From Sulfitobacter sp043557345 (GTDB lineage Bacteria; Pseudomonadota; Alphaproteobacteria; Rhodobacterales; Rhodobacteraceae), in NCBI RefSeq assembly GCF_043557345.1, contig NZ_JBIFFV010000008.1, forward strand, positions 124,001 through 188,000: a stretch of 64,000 bases of DNA. The letters run 5' to 3'. Positions within the stretch are counted from its first letter, which is position 1. The number at the start of each line of letters is the position of its first letter. A program made the position numbers and the translations under genes. Below the pieces are notes generated by a model. It made no database searches, was not told the origin of the DNA, and saw nothing but the letters and a program-made list of their open reading frames with translations. Positions 34,132-42,250 of the stretch are shown piece by piece.

Positions 34132-35562
34132 ATGCGCGAAACGTCTTACAGTTCGGAGAACCCCCGACGGCCCCTGGCCGCCCTGCTGCGCCGCTTCGCG
34201 CGGGAGGAAGACGGGCTGGTCACGCTTTTCGCCATTCTGATGATCCTGCTGATGATCCTCATGGGGGGCATCGGCGTGGACCTGATGCGCCATGAGCGCG
34301 AACGCGCAAGGGTGCAGGCCGTGGCCGACCGGGCCGTGCTGGCGGCAGCCGATCTCGACCAGACGCTCAGCCCCGAGGCCGTGGCCCGCGATTATTTCGA
34401 CAAGGCGGGGCTGGCCGAATACGTGTCCAGCGTGACGGTCGACGAAGGGTTGAACTACCGCCGCGTCACCGTCGATGCCTCGCGCACGCTCAACACGATG
34501 TTCATGAGCAAATTCGGCCAAGACCGGCTGCATGTCCCTGCCAAATCTACGGCGGAGGAAAAGGTTAACAAGGTCGAGATTTCCATGGTGCTCGATATCT
34601 CCGGCTCCATGCGGGAGAACGGCAAGATGGCCAACCTGCATGACGCGAGCGACGCCTTCATCGACACCGTGCTGAAGCCCGAGAACGCGGACCTGATCTC
34701 GATCTCCGTCGTGCCCTATACCGCGCAGGTCAACGTCGGAAAGGACATCATGGATGAGTTGAACATCACCCAGTTGCATTCCTTTTCCCATTGCGTTGAT
34801 TTCGACGATAGCGAGTTTGACCTCACCGCCATCAGCCAGACCCGCAGCTATGAGCATATGCAACATTTCGAGGCGGGCTATAGCTGGAACGGCTATCACC
34901 GCGACAACACCGGGCGTTATGACAATATCTACAACCCCGGCTGCCCAAAGCGGGACTACGAAGAGGTGGCCGCCTATTCGCAGAACGCCGCCGCGCTCAA
35001 GGCCCGAATTTCCAACTTTCAGCCCCGCGCGAACACCGCCATTCATCTGGGCATGAAATGGGGCGTGGCGCTGCTCGACCCGTCCTTCCGCGCGATCAAT
35101 CAGGCCATCGGCGGCGATGCGGCCTTCCAAGGGCGCCCGGCTGACTACGGCGATATCGACACGCTGAAAACAGTGATCCTGATGACCGACGGGGTGAACG
35201 TGACCACCCGCCGGATCAATCCCCAAGTCTATGCCAATCAGGACCATTACAACCACTGGAGCGATTACCCCTTTTACTGGTGGCTGAACCGCAATGTCCG
35301 CTCAAGCGAGCATTACCGTTGGTATTCGACCAAATATACCGCCTCCCGGGCCGACAGCCTGCTCGACAACATCTGCGACGCGGCCAAGGCCAAGGGCATC
35401 GTGATCTGGTCGATCGGCTTTGAAGTGACCGACCATGGCGCATCGGTGATGAAGAACTGCGCCTCCTCCGACAGCCATTTCTTCCGCGTCGAAGGAGTGG
35501 AAATCGTCAGCGCGTTCGAGGCCATCGCCCGCCAGATCAACCAGTTGAGGCTGACGCAATGA
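34132..35562 (+). CDS. TadG-like protein with von Willebrand factor A domain
   Basis: 476 residues. An N-terminal basic stretch is followed by EEDGLVTLFAILMILLMILM (about 25-44), the TadE/TadG-type hydrophobic segment, then a pseudopilin-like helix (HERERARVQAVADRAVLAAA). From about residue 148 there is a vWA domain with an intact MIDAS motif DISGS (155-159) and a later MTDGVNVTT. A Tyr/Trp-rich region lies near 370-400. Such proteins localise at the cell surface or in Tad/Flp pilus systems. ATG 34132 follows AAGAAAGG; the frame is open far upstream but antisense to gdh. First of three overlapping genes. Confidence 0.88.
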   Translation: MRETSYSSENPRRPLAALLRRFAREEDGLVTLFAILMILLMILMGGIGVDLMRHERERARVQAVADRAVLAAADLDQTLSPEAVARDYFDKAGLAEYVSSVTVDEGLNYRRVTVDASRTLNTMFMSKFGQDRLHVPAKSTAEEKVNKVEISMVLDISGSMRENGKMANLHDASDAFIDTVLKPENADLISISVVPYTAQVNVGKDIMDELNITQLHSFSHCVDFDDSEFDLTAISQTRSYEHMQHFEAGYSWNGYHRDNTGRYDNIYNPGCPKRDYEEVAAYSQNAAALKARISNFQPRANTAIHLGMKWGVALLDPSFRAINQAIGGDAAFQGRPADYGDIDTLKTVILMTDGVNVTTRRINPQVYANQDHYNHWSDYPFYWWLNRNVRSSEHYRWYSTKYTASRADSLLDNICDAAKAKGIVIWSIGFEVTDHGASVMKNCASSDSHFFRVEGVEIVSAFEAIARQINQLRLTQ

Positions 35563-36098
35563 TACAGCGCTGCATCAAGGCATGGCGCCGGTTTCGCGGC
35601 GATGAAGATGGCTCGGCCATGTTGATGGAATTCGCCATCCTGTCGCCGCTGCTCTTCGGCTGCCTGCTCATGTCCGTCGAAATGAGCTTTTACGCCATCC
35701 GCCACATGTTCCTTGACCGGGGGCTCGACATGACGGTGCGCTATGTTCGGCTGAACACCAATACCCCGATGACCCATCAGACCATCAAGGACAAAATCTG
35801 CGAGGCCGCGATCTTCCTGGATGACTGCGAGGAGACCCTGCGACTTGAGATGATCCGCGTGGACCCGCGCAATTTCGCCAGCTTCGACCAGTCGCCCGAT
35901 TGCGTCGACACCTCCGAAGACCCCAGACCAGTGCGGGGCTGGACCCTTGGGGTCGAGCATCAGCTGATGCTGCTGCGCGCCTGCGCGCGGTTCGAGCCCT
36001 TCTTTCCCACCACCGGCCTTGGCTATGCATTGGAGAAAGACGGCGCGGGCCGGGTTTCCATGATTTCAAGCGCGGCCTTCGTGCAGGAGCCGAATTGA
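35559..36098 (+). CDS. TadE-family pseudopilin-like protein
   Basis: 179 residues. The N-terminus DEDGSAMLMEFAILSPLLFG (about 15-34) has the TadE layout: a Gly/Ser-rich turn, then a Glu inside the start of a membrane segment (about 22-46). The remainder is extracytoplasmic with three cysteines (about 87-120) that may form disulphides. TadE/TadF are minor pseudopilins of the Flp pilus. It overlaps the TadG-like gene by 4 bp and the next gene by 1 bp, so all three are translationally coupled. Confidence 0.85.
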   Translation: MIQRCIKAWRRFRGDEDGSAMLMEFAILSPLLFGCLLMSVEMSFYAIRHMFLDRGLDMTVRYVRLNTNTPMTHQTIKDKICEAAIFLDDCEETLRLEMIRVDPRNFASFDQSPDCVDTSEDPRPVRGWTLGVEHQLMLLRACARFEPFFPTTGLGYALEKDGAGRVSMISSAAFVQEPN

Positions 36099-36646
36099 TG
36101 CGCGTTTTCCGCAATCTGTTGGCCCGGTTCAAAGGGCGCGAGGATGGCTCCATCGCCGTTGAGACGGTGATCATGCTGCCGCTGATGTTCTGGGCCTATC
36201 TGGCAATGTATTCGACCTTTGACACCTTCCGGATGTACAACCTCAACCAGACGGCGGCCTATACCATCGGCGATGCCATCTCGCGTGAGACGCAGGCGAT
36301 TGACGCGGACTATCTCCAAGGAATGCAACAACTCTTCGACTATCTCACCCGCGGCACCGGGCAAACCGCGATCCGGGTCAGCTCGCTCTGGTATGACGCG
36401 GAAAACAACCGCTACCATGCGGATTGGTCGCAGGTGCGCGGAACGGTCCAGCCTTTGACCAGCGACGATGTGCGCAACTGGCATGGAAAGCTGCCCGTCA
36501 TGCCCGACAACGAACGTGTCACACTGGTCGAGACATGGCGCGACTTCGAGCCGCTGTTCAAAACCGGGTTGGAGCGGCGCGACATCCACAACTTCGTCTT
36601 CACGCGCCCGCGCTATGCGCCGCGCACGGTCTGGTCGGACGGTTAA
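36098..36646 (+). CDS. TadE-family pseudopilin-like protein
   Basis: 182 residues. Again the layout is REDGSIAVETVIMLPLMFWA (about 14-33), with the key glutamate at about residue 22 and one membrane segment (about 23-43); the rest is extracytoplasmic and lacks cysteines. The start ATG overlaps the preceding stop by one base (TGATG); the longer open frame (from 35900) is antisense-like and rejected. It ends with a 4-bp convergent overlap with the next gene. No prepilin, TadA ATPase or CpaB/C genes occur nearby. Confidence 0.85.
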   Translation: MRVFRNLLARFKGREDGSIAVETVIMLPLMFWAYLAMYSTFDTFRMYNLNQTAAYTIGDAISRETQAIDADYLQGMQQLFDYLTRGTGQTAIRVSSLWYDAENNRYHADWSQVRGTVQPLTSDDVRNWHGKLPVMPDNERVTLVETWRDFEPLFKTGLERRDIHNFVFTRPRYAPRTVWSDG

Positions 36647-37149
36647 GCGGCCTCACGCTCGGCCAGTTTGGCGCGGATGATCTCGGCGATGAGCTTGGTT
36701 TCATTGCCCGGGGTCATGCCGCCCACGCCTATCCGGCGGCCAAGGCTCCACCACAGGCCCAAACGCCAGCCCCGCGCCACGCGGCGGTTGGTCTTGAGCA
36801 GGAAACCGTTCGAAGGTTTGACCGCGAAAGCGCCCTGATCAATGCGCGCGATCTCGTCCATGCGGACGATCACCCGGCCATCGGCATCGCGCAATGCCTC
36901 TTCGGTCAGTTCCACCGCGCTGGCGGTGGCGCGGCGCATCACCTCGGCAATCGCGATAAAGCCCAGCCCCACCAACACCAGCACGGTCTGCCAGACCGGA
37001 TCGGGCGAGCGGGTCAGCGCGGAGTAGATCAACAGCAGCCCCAGCCCCGTCAGAGCCAAAAGCCCCACCGCCCGCCGCGCGGGTGAAGCCTTGGCCGTGG
37101 CCAGCACGGTTTCCGCGCCGCTGTGCATGGTCTGAGAAGTGTCGGTCAT
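36643..37149 (-). CDS. Two-pass membrane protein, unknown function
   Basis: 168 residues. Two membrane segments at about 26-44 and 52-70 form a hairpin; the C-terminal cytoplasmic half (about 75-165) has a beta-rich PH-like look (ITVRMDEIARIDQG-type strands, then NGFLLKTN and a Trp/Gly/Arg segment). No named family recognised with confidence. It overlaps the third TadE-like gene by 4 bp tail to tail and is separated from the sensor gene by 111 bp. Coding is supported by length and membrane pattern. Confidence 0.75.
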   Translation of the reverse strand: MTDTSQTMHSGAETVLATAKASPARRAVGLLALTGLGLLLIYSALTRSPDPVWQTVLVLVGLGFIAIAEVMRRATASAVELTEEALRDADGRVIVRMDEIARIDQGAFAVKPSNGFLLKTNRRVARGWRLGLWWSLGRRIGVGGMTPGNETKLIAEIIRAKLAEREAA

Positions 37150-37260
37150 GGGCCGGGCTTTCTAAGGGGCAAGGGGCCAGCTGACGCCGCCCCTGCCGGG
37201 GTCATTCACCCTCGGCCTAGCCCGCCGTCTGGCAAAGGGCAAGACCGGGCACCGGGCCGC

Positions 37261-37767
37261 TCAGCGTTCGCGTTTGCCTTTCTTGCCGGGCGGCCCCGCC
37301 TCCAACCGCTGTTGCAGCTTATCGGCATAGTCTTGGCGAGCAGCGGCATCCATCGCGCTGACCTCGGCCAACCACGCCTCATGAGCGACCTGCTGAACAC
37401 CCGCGGCAGCCTCGCCCTGCGCGGCCAGCACCGCGGCGGCCACATCGGCCTGAAACGGCTCGGCCCGAAGCGCGGCGAGCATTTCGTCGTAAAGCGCGCG
37501 CCGCGCTTCCCGGTCGAGGTGCCGCGCCTTGCCACTGGTGCGCATTTTCCCGTGCAGCCCGCGCCGTGCCTCGGGTGGCAGCGCCTGCACATAGGGCGAA
37601 GCATAGCTGCGCAGCCCCGGCAAATCGCCCCCGCCATGCGGCCCCGGCCCACCGTGACGCCACATTGCCCCGCCAAGCGCGCCGAGGATCATCACGTTCA
37701 GCGCCAGTGACAGGCCAAGGGCCACCCGCATGAGGCGCCTGCGCCGTGGTGTGGGATCCTGTGTCAT
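37261..37767 (-). CDS. Periplasmic metal-sensor-like protein (CnrX/Spy-CpxP type)
   Basis: 168 residues: one N-terminal membrane anchor (about 13-33) and a helical periplasmic domain (about 60-155) containing LPPEARRGLHGKM and a DREARRALYDEMLAALRAEPF stretch, matching the heavy-metal resistance/Spy-type fold (PF13801-like). A basic GKKGKRER tail ends it. Such proteins sense metals or misfolded proteins and control an anti-sigma factor, as CnrX does in CnrYXH. ATG 37767 is one base after the anti-sigma stop (37769-37771), implying co-transcription with the anti-sigma and sigma genes. Confidence 0.82.
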   Translation of the reverse strand: MTQDPTPRRRRLMRVALGLSLALNVMILGALGGAMWRHGGPGPHGGGDLPGLRSYASPYVQALPPEARRGLHGKMRTSGKARHLDREARRALYDEMLAALRAEPFQADVAAAVLAAQGEAAAGVQQVAHEAWLAEVSAMDAAARQDYADKLQQRLEAGPPGKKGKRER

Positions 37768-37768
37768 C

Positions 37769-38125
37769 TCAACTTTCCTCCATGTCCCAGCCAAATCCAC
37801 CGAATTCGCTGCCTGTGTCAGCCACCGTGAGGTCCGAGGTTTCGGTCTCCCATGTGCCGGTTACGAACTGCCCAGCCAAATCCGGCATACCCTCGGGCGG
37901 TGCCACACCGACCCAAACCCCGACAGCCGCAGCGGTTGCAAGACCGCTCAGCCCCGCCGCACCGCCCAAGAGTTGCCAGAGCGCTCGGTGCCACGGCTGG
38001 CGCGGCGCTTTGGGCATATGCGCTTCGGCATCGGCCAGAACCCGCGCCTGCAAATCGGCCGAGACCTGTGGCGGATTGGCCCGGGCCGCGGCAAAGAAAT
38101 CTTCCAGATCGTCGAAGTCACTCAT
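37769..38125 (-). CDS. Probable membrane anti-sigma factor
   Basis: 118 residues. The N-terminal cytoplasmic part (MSDFDDLEDFFAAARANPP, about 1-45) is acidic and could bind a sigma factor; one membrane segment follows at about 48-72, then a short periplasmic tail. Its position directly between an ECF sigma gene and a periplasmic sensor gene supports anti-sigma function; the sequence alone does not prove it. ATG 38125 overlaps the sigma stop by 8 bp (ATGAGTGA). The open frame begins at a TTG 6 bp upstream, which I reject. Confidence 0.75.
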   Translation of the reverse strand: MSDFDDLEDFFAAARANPPQVSADLQARVLADAEAHMPKAPRQPWHRALWQLLGGAAGLSGLATAAAVGVWVGVAPPEGMPDLAGQFVTGTWETETSDLTVADTGSEFGGFGWDMEES

Positions 38126-38714
38126 TTTCAAACCCCAATGCGTCCCGTTGTGCCGACAATTGCGCGGCCAATGCCCGTTTGCCCCGCGCGGTCAGGCTTT
38201 CCACCGCTTCGACCCCGATGCCCAGCACCTCGGCGATCTCGGGATTGGCCATACCGTCGATATGGCGCAACACCACCGCTTGCCGCTGGCGGTCGGGCAA
38301 AGTGGCCAGCGCCTGTTGCAGCGCGTCCACACGCGCGGCCTGTTGTATCTTCTGCGCGGCACCGGGGGTCGGATCGGCAGGTTCCGCCACATCATCGAGC
38401 CCGGCCACCCCCGCCCCCCGGCGGCGCAGACGGTCGGTGCAGAGGTTGGCCACGACACGGTAGAGCCAAGTGGTCACCTTGGCCTCGCCCACGCGCCACT
38501 TCGGCGCCTGACGCCAAAGCCGCAGCATCGCCTCCTGGGCCACATCCTCGGCCTCGGCCCGGTCACCGAGCACCCGCAGCGCATGGCCGTGGAGGCGTGG
38601 CACCAGCCGCGCGGTCAGCACCCGCGCCGCCGCCGCATCGCCATTGGCATAGCGTTGCAACAATTCGGCATCCGCATCCTGCTGCGCGTTGGGCAAATCC
38701 TGCATCCCGTCCAT
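38118..38714 (-). CDS. ECF-family RNA polymerase sigma factor
   Basis: 198 residues with regions 2 and 4 only. Region 2: ALRVLGDRAEAEDVAQEAMLR, then TWLYRVVANLCTDRLRRR (about 45-100). Region 4: ALATLPDRQRQAVVLRHIDG and EIAEVLGIGVEAVESLTARGK (about 135-185). It would direct transcription of a stress regulon when freed from the anti-sigma factor encoded next (8-bp overlap). The EF-hand gene lies 46 bp upstream on the same strand. Start ATG 38714; ATG 38705 is an alternative. Confidence 0.92.
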   Translation of the reverse strand: MDGMQDLPNAQQDADAELLQRYANGDAAAARVLTARLVPRLHGHALRVLGDRAEAEDVAQEAMLRLWRQAPKWRVGEAKVTTWLYRVVANLCTDRLRRRGAGVAGLDDVAEPADPTPGAAQKIQQAARVDALQQALATLPDRQRQAVVLRHIDGMANPEIAEVLGIGVEAVESLTARGKRALAAQLSAQRDALGFENE

Positions 38715-38760
38715 GGCTAAGGTCCGGGCGCGCCATGATCAAACGCGCCCGAGGCTTCAT

Positions 38761-39372
38761 TTAATCGCGCTGCGGCTTGTCATGGTGCATTTTGTCACCC
38801 TTGTGGTGCCGCTTGCCATGCATTTTTTTCGCCGCTTCGAACTCTTCGGCGCTGATGCTGCCGTTGCCGTCTTCGTCCAGACGCTCGAACATCTTGGCCG
38901 GATCATGGCGCTGCGTCATCTCTTCCATCGAGAGTTTGCCGTCGTCGTTGGCGTCCATGCGCTCGATCATGCGGGCGCCCTTATCACCGTGCTTATCACC
39001 GTGCTTGCCGCCCTCTTTGCCGCCGCGCTTGCCACCGTGTCTGTCGCCCATGGCTTCCAATTCGGAGGCGTCGAGGCTGCCGTTACCATCGGTGTCGAAA
39101 CGCTCAACCATCTTGGCGGCGCGGTCGGCGCGGCGTGCATCGCCTGCGGCCTTCAACTCTTCGCCGGTCACGAAACCGTCGCCATCGGCATCAACCTTGG
39201 CAAAACGCGCCTCGGCATGGGCCTGAAACTCTGCCTGCGTGATCGCACCGTTGCCATCTGCGTCAAGCTGCTGGAACCGGTCCTGCCCGTTCGGCTGGGC
39301 GGTGGCGGCCACGGCACCCACGGCCAACAATCCGCTGAGGGCTGCGATCTTCATATTGGTACGAATGGTCAT
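38761..39372 (-). CDS. Secreted five-EF-hand calcium-binding protein
   Basis: 203 residues with a signal peptide (about 1-26, AVAATAQ region). Five canonical EF-hand loops follow: DADGNGAITQAE, DADGDGFVTGEE, DTDGNGSLDASE, DANDDGKLSMEE and DEDGNGSISAEE, each with Asp at position 1 and Glu at 12. Between loops three and four lies a Gly/Lys/His/Asp-rich stretch with short HGDK repeats, and the C-terminus is His/Lys rich; both could bind other metals. ATG 39372 has GAGGAG 7 bases upstream. It is on the same strand as, and just upstream of, the ECF sigma/anti-sigma/metal-sensor genes. Confidence 0.92.
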   Translation of the reverse strand: MTIRTNMKIAALSGLLAVGAVAATAQPNGQDRFQQLDADGNGAITQAEFQAHAEARFAKVDADGDGFVTGEELKAAGDARRADRAAKMVERFDTDGNGSLDASELEAMGDRHGGKRGGKEGGKHGDKHGDKGARMIERMDANDDGKLSMEEMTQRHDPAKMFERLDEDGNGSISAEEFEAAKKMHGKRHHKGDKMHHDKPQRD

Positions 39373-39473
39373 CTTGATACTCCTCGTTTTTCTTAAAGAT
39401 CGTCTCGCGCTTTTGCGCCGCGATCACAGGGTCAAACGGCAAAGCCCGAAACTTCCGTCGCAGGTTTCCAAAC

Positions 39474-39487
39474 TTTTTTCGAAAAAA
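39474..39487. repeat. 14-bp perfect palindrome, T6-CG-A6
   Basis: TTTTTTCGAAAAAA is its own reverse complement and stands out in GC-rich DNA. It lies in the 220-bp divergent gap between the EF-hand gene and the DUF983 gene, about 100 bp from either start. It may be an operator, a bent-DNA site or an UP-like element. Confidence 0.6.
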
Positions 39488-39592
39488 TCGGCAAAGACCC
39501 GCCCTGCGCGACATGGCGCCGCAACGGCAACCTCCGGTCTTTTCATTTCACGCCCCAGACTGCATCTATCCCTCAACCAGAGGATCGCCCCC

Positions 39593-40009
39593 ATGTCACA
39601 GACACAGCAATTGTCCCCCGACACCGCAGAGACCGACGCCAGCGAAGAGCGGCCCCGCCTGCCTGCCATGCTGCGCGGTTGGCGTGGCAAATGCCCCTCC
39701 TGCGGGGGCGGAGAGTTGCTGCATGGCTATCTGAAAGTGAACGACGACTGCGCGGTCTGCCGTCAAGAGTTCCATCATCACCGCGCCGATGACGGCCCGG
39801 CCTATCTGACCATTCTGCTGGTCGGTCACCTGTTGGCGCCGGGGCTGCACATCGCCTATGCGGTCTGGCGGCCCGAACCTCTGACCCTGTTCACCATTTT
39901 TGCGGTTGGCTGCACGGCGCTGTCGCTTTACCTTCTGCCCAGACTGAAGGGGGCCATGATCGGCTTTCAATGGGCCAAAAGGATGGGCGGTTTCGGCCGG
40001 TCAAGCTGA
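39593..40009 (+). CDS. DUF983 membrane protein
   Basis: 138 residues. The N-terminal WRGKCPSCGGGELLHGYLK and DDCAVCRQEFHHHRADD form a four-cysteine zinc-ribbon-like site (CPSC at about 35-38, CAVC at about 54-57), followed by two membrane segments (about 70-90 and 95-115). DUF983 proteins occur near cytochrome oxidase or Nudix genes in alphaproteobacteria, role unknown. ATG 39593 is preceded by AGAGGATCG; the longer open frame upstream lacks homology. A Nudix gene follows after 42 bp on the same strand. Confidence 0.88.
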   Translation: MSQTQQLSPDTAETDASEERPRLPAMLRGWRGKCPSCGGGELLHGYLKVNDDCAVCRQEFHHHRADDGPAYLTILLVGHLLAPGLHIAYAVWRPEPLTLFTIFAVGCTALSLYLLPRLKGAMIGFQWAKRMGGFGRSS

Positions 40010-40051
40010 GGCGGCCTGCCCTTCGGCCCCTGACTGCCGGAGCGCTACCGC

Positions 40052-40747
40052 ATGACCATCGACAAGACCAAAATCCGCAACGCCGCCACGGTGATCGTGC
40101 TGCGCGACCGCCATGAGACCCCGCATATCCTGATGGGGCAACGCGGGGCAAAGGCGGCCTTCATGCCGAATAAATTCGTCTTTCCCGGCGGGGCGGTGGA
40201 CGCGGGCGATGCCAATGTGCCCCTTGCCGCCCCGGTGAACGCGCTTTGCCACGGCAGGCTTTGCGACGATGCTGAGCCGTCCCTCGCCCATGCCATCGCC
40301 GTCGCCGCCATTCGTGAGCTTTGGGAAGAGACCGGTCTGGTGCTGGGCCGCAAAGGCGCATGGCAGGGGGATGTGCCGCCCGACTGGCAGAGCTTTGCAG
40401 CCACGGGCCATTTGCCCGACGCCTCCGCCCTGCAATTCGTGTTTCGCGCCCTGACACCGCCGGGCCGCCCGCGCCGTTTCGACGCGCGGTTCTTTTTGGT
40501 GGATGCCGACGACATCGCCAGCGACCCCGACGATTTCGACGCCGCCTGTGATGAGCTGTCACATCTGCAATGGGTGCCGCTGAGCCGGGCGCGGTCCTTC
40601 GACATGCCCTTCATCACCGAGGTCGTCATGGCCGAGGTCGCCGCCCGCGCGCGCGACACCAGCCCGCCTGCCTCGGTCCCGTTTTTCAAGAACAACGACG
40701 AAGAGAGCCTGTTTTTGCGCCTGCATGGCCGCCCGATGACGGGCTAG
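40052..40747 (+). CDS. Nudix hydrolase
   Basis: 231 residues. The Nudix box is AVAAIRELWEETGLVLG (REx2EE core at about 88-95); the leading glycine of the consensus is replaced in this branch. The N-terminal VLRDRHETPHILMGQRGAKAAFMPNKFVFPGGAVD is a normal Nudix strand-loop, here given over two adjoining motifs. Hydrolyses a nucleoside diphosphate-linked compound, identity unknown. It lies 42 bp after the DUF983 gene and overlaps the EamA gene by 4 bp tail to tail. Confidence 0.92.
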   Translation: MTIDKTKIRNAATVIVLRDRHETPHILMGQRGAKAAFMPNKFVFPGGAVDAGDANVPLAAPVNALCHGRLCDDAEPSLAHAIAVAAIRELWEETGLVLGRKGAWQGDVPPDWQSFAATGHLPDASALQFVFRALTPPGRPRRFDARFFLVDADDIASDPDDFDAACDELSHLQWVPLSRARSFDMPFITEVVMAEVAARARDTSPPASVPFFKNNDEESLFLRLHGRPMTG

Positions 40748-41664
40748 GTCACCAACACCAGCGTCAGGATCGACAGGGCCAGCACCAACATTCCCGCCCA
40801 TTCCCGGCGCGAAATCCGCTCGTGGAAGAACAGGGTCGTGGCCGCAACGCTCAGCATCAGCTCCACCTGCCCCAAGGCTTTCACATAGGCCGCGTTTTGC
40901 AGGGTGAAGGCGATGAACCAACAGAGCGACCCGCCCATCGAGGTCAGCCCGATCCAAACCGCTATCCGCCGCGCGGCCCAGACCCGGCGCATCTGCCCCG
41001 GTTCGCGCAGCCGCAGCCAAAGGGCCATGATCAGCGTCTGCATCAGCACCACCGCCGCCAGCGTCACCCCTGCCCGCAACAGCGGATCGCCCGAGGCCAC
41101 GGCGAGCGAGGCGCCGCGATAGCAGACCGCCGAGATCGCAAAGAGAGAACCCGAGGCGATGCCCAGCCCCGCCGCACGGTTGCGCAGATCGCCAAGGCGC
41201 AGCCCCCGCGCCTCGGCTCCGCCGGACAGCAACAACAGCCCCAGCACGCCAAGGGCGATGGCCGCAAAGCCCGCGCCCGAGACCCCCTCGCCCAGCACGA
41301 TCCAGCCCATCAGCACGGTCTGGATCACCTCGGTCTTTTTGAAAGTGATGCCAACGGCGAAATTGCGCTGCTTGAACAACAGCACCACGCAGACCGTCGC
41401 CATGATCTGCGCCGTGCCGCCCATCGCCCCGTACAGCCAGAAGCCCGCCCCTAGCGGCGGCACCCCCTGCCCGCTCAGCACCAGATAGAGCGGCAGCAAG
41501 AGCGCCACGAAGGGCGCGGAATAGAGAAAGCGCGAAAAGGTCGCCCCGCCCGCCGAAAGCGTATCGGTGGCCAGATGTTTTTGTAGCATGAAGCGCCCGG
41601 TCTGAAAGACGGCGGCGGCAAGGGTGACGAGGATCCACAGATCGGGGGCGAAAGCACTGTCCAT
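40744..41664 (-). CDS. EamA-family (DMT) transporter
   Basis: 306 residues with about ten hydrophobic segments in two homologous halves of five, the standard EamA layout; LGVLGLLLLSGG and VEVIL-type closing helices mark the ends of the halves (MGWIVLGEGVSGAGFAAIAL in the first, LFFHERISRREWAGMLVL in the second). Exports or imports small metabolites, substrate unknown. Single gene between the convergent Nudix gene and the lipocalin gene. Confidence 0.9.
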   Translation of the reverse strand: MDSAFAPDLWILVTLAAAVFQTGRFMLQKHLATDTLSAGGATFSRFLYSAPFVALLLPLYLVLSGQGVPPLGAGFWLYGAMGGTAQIMATVCVVLLFKQRNFAVGITFKKTEVIQTVLMGWIVLGEGVSGAGFAAIALGVLGLLLLSGGAEARGLRLGDLRNRAAGLGIASGSLFAISAVCYRGASLAVASGDPLLRAGVTLAAVVLMQTLIMALWLRLREPGQMRRVWAARRIAVWIGLTSMGGSLCWFIAFTLQNAAYVKALGQVELMLSVAATTLFFHERISRREWAGMLVLALSILTLVLVT

Positions 41665-41704
41665 AACAGCCTATAGGCCGAAGGCGGGCGGCAGGGCCAG
41701 TGCC

Positions 41705-42250
41705 TTAGGGTCTCATCTCTAAGACCCCGAGGTCATAGCCGTTGAAATCCAAGATCTCCTGTGCGGCGGCGATCCGGTCCGCGCCACCTGTCGCCTGACG
41801 GTCGAGGATCCAGCCATAGCCGCCCTTGGGGCTGCCGATGACCGCGGTGCGGAACCCTTCGTCGACCCAGAGCACCCAGAAAGGCCGTTCGGCCCCGCCG
41901 ACGGCGGCGCGCATGGTGTAGCGGCCCGACCCCTCTGCGCTCAGCGCCCAAAGGGTACGGGTGTTGCGGCATCCGGCGCTGTCGCAGGTCTGGCGCTGTT
42001 CAATCAGGGTCGGCCCTTCCGGCGCAAAGGTCACGGCTTGCAGGTCGGCGTCACCGGGGAATGCCGCCCGGACCTGCCAATCGCCGCCAAAACGCGCCGC
42101 GTCATAGCGGCTGGTGGCTCCGATCAAAGCCTCCGCATCGCGAAACCCGGTCTGCGCGGGCGGCGCCTCGCTGCCGCTACACGCCGCGAGGGCGCCCAAC
42201 AGCAGCAGCATGGCCCCCCGCCGCGCCAAATGCATCCCAAGGCGGCCCAT
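41705..42250 (-). CDS. Lipocalin-like lipoprotein
   Basis: 181 residues with a lipoprotein signal (lipobox LAAC, Cys24). The mature domain has the lipocalin first-strand motif RYDAARFGGDWQVRAAF and a late YGWILDRQ strand. Probably outer-membrane anchored like Blc, with lipid or hydrophobic ligand storage as a possible role. ATG 42250 overlaps the aldo/keto reductase stop by one base (TGATG), showing coupling; the longer frame starts with TTG 42253 and is rejected. Confidence 0.85.
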   Translation of the reverse strand: MGRLGMHLARRGAMLLLLGALAACSGSEAPPAQTGFRDAEALIGATSRYDAARFGGDWQVRAAFPGDADLQAVTFAPEGPTLIEQRQTCDSAGCRNTRTLWALSAEGSGRYTMRAAVGGAERPFWVLWVDEGFRTAVIGSPKGGYGWILDRQATGGADRIAAAQEILDFNGYDLGVLEMRP

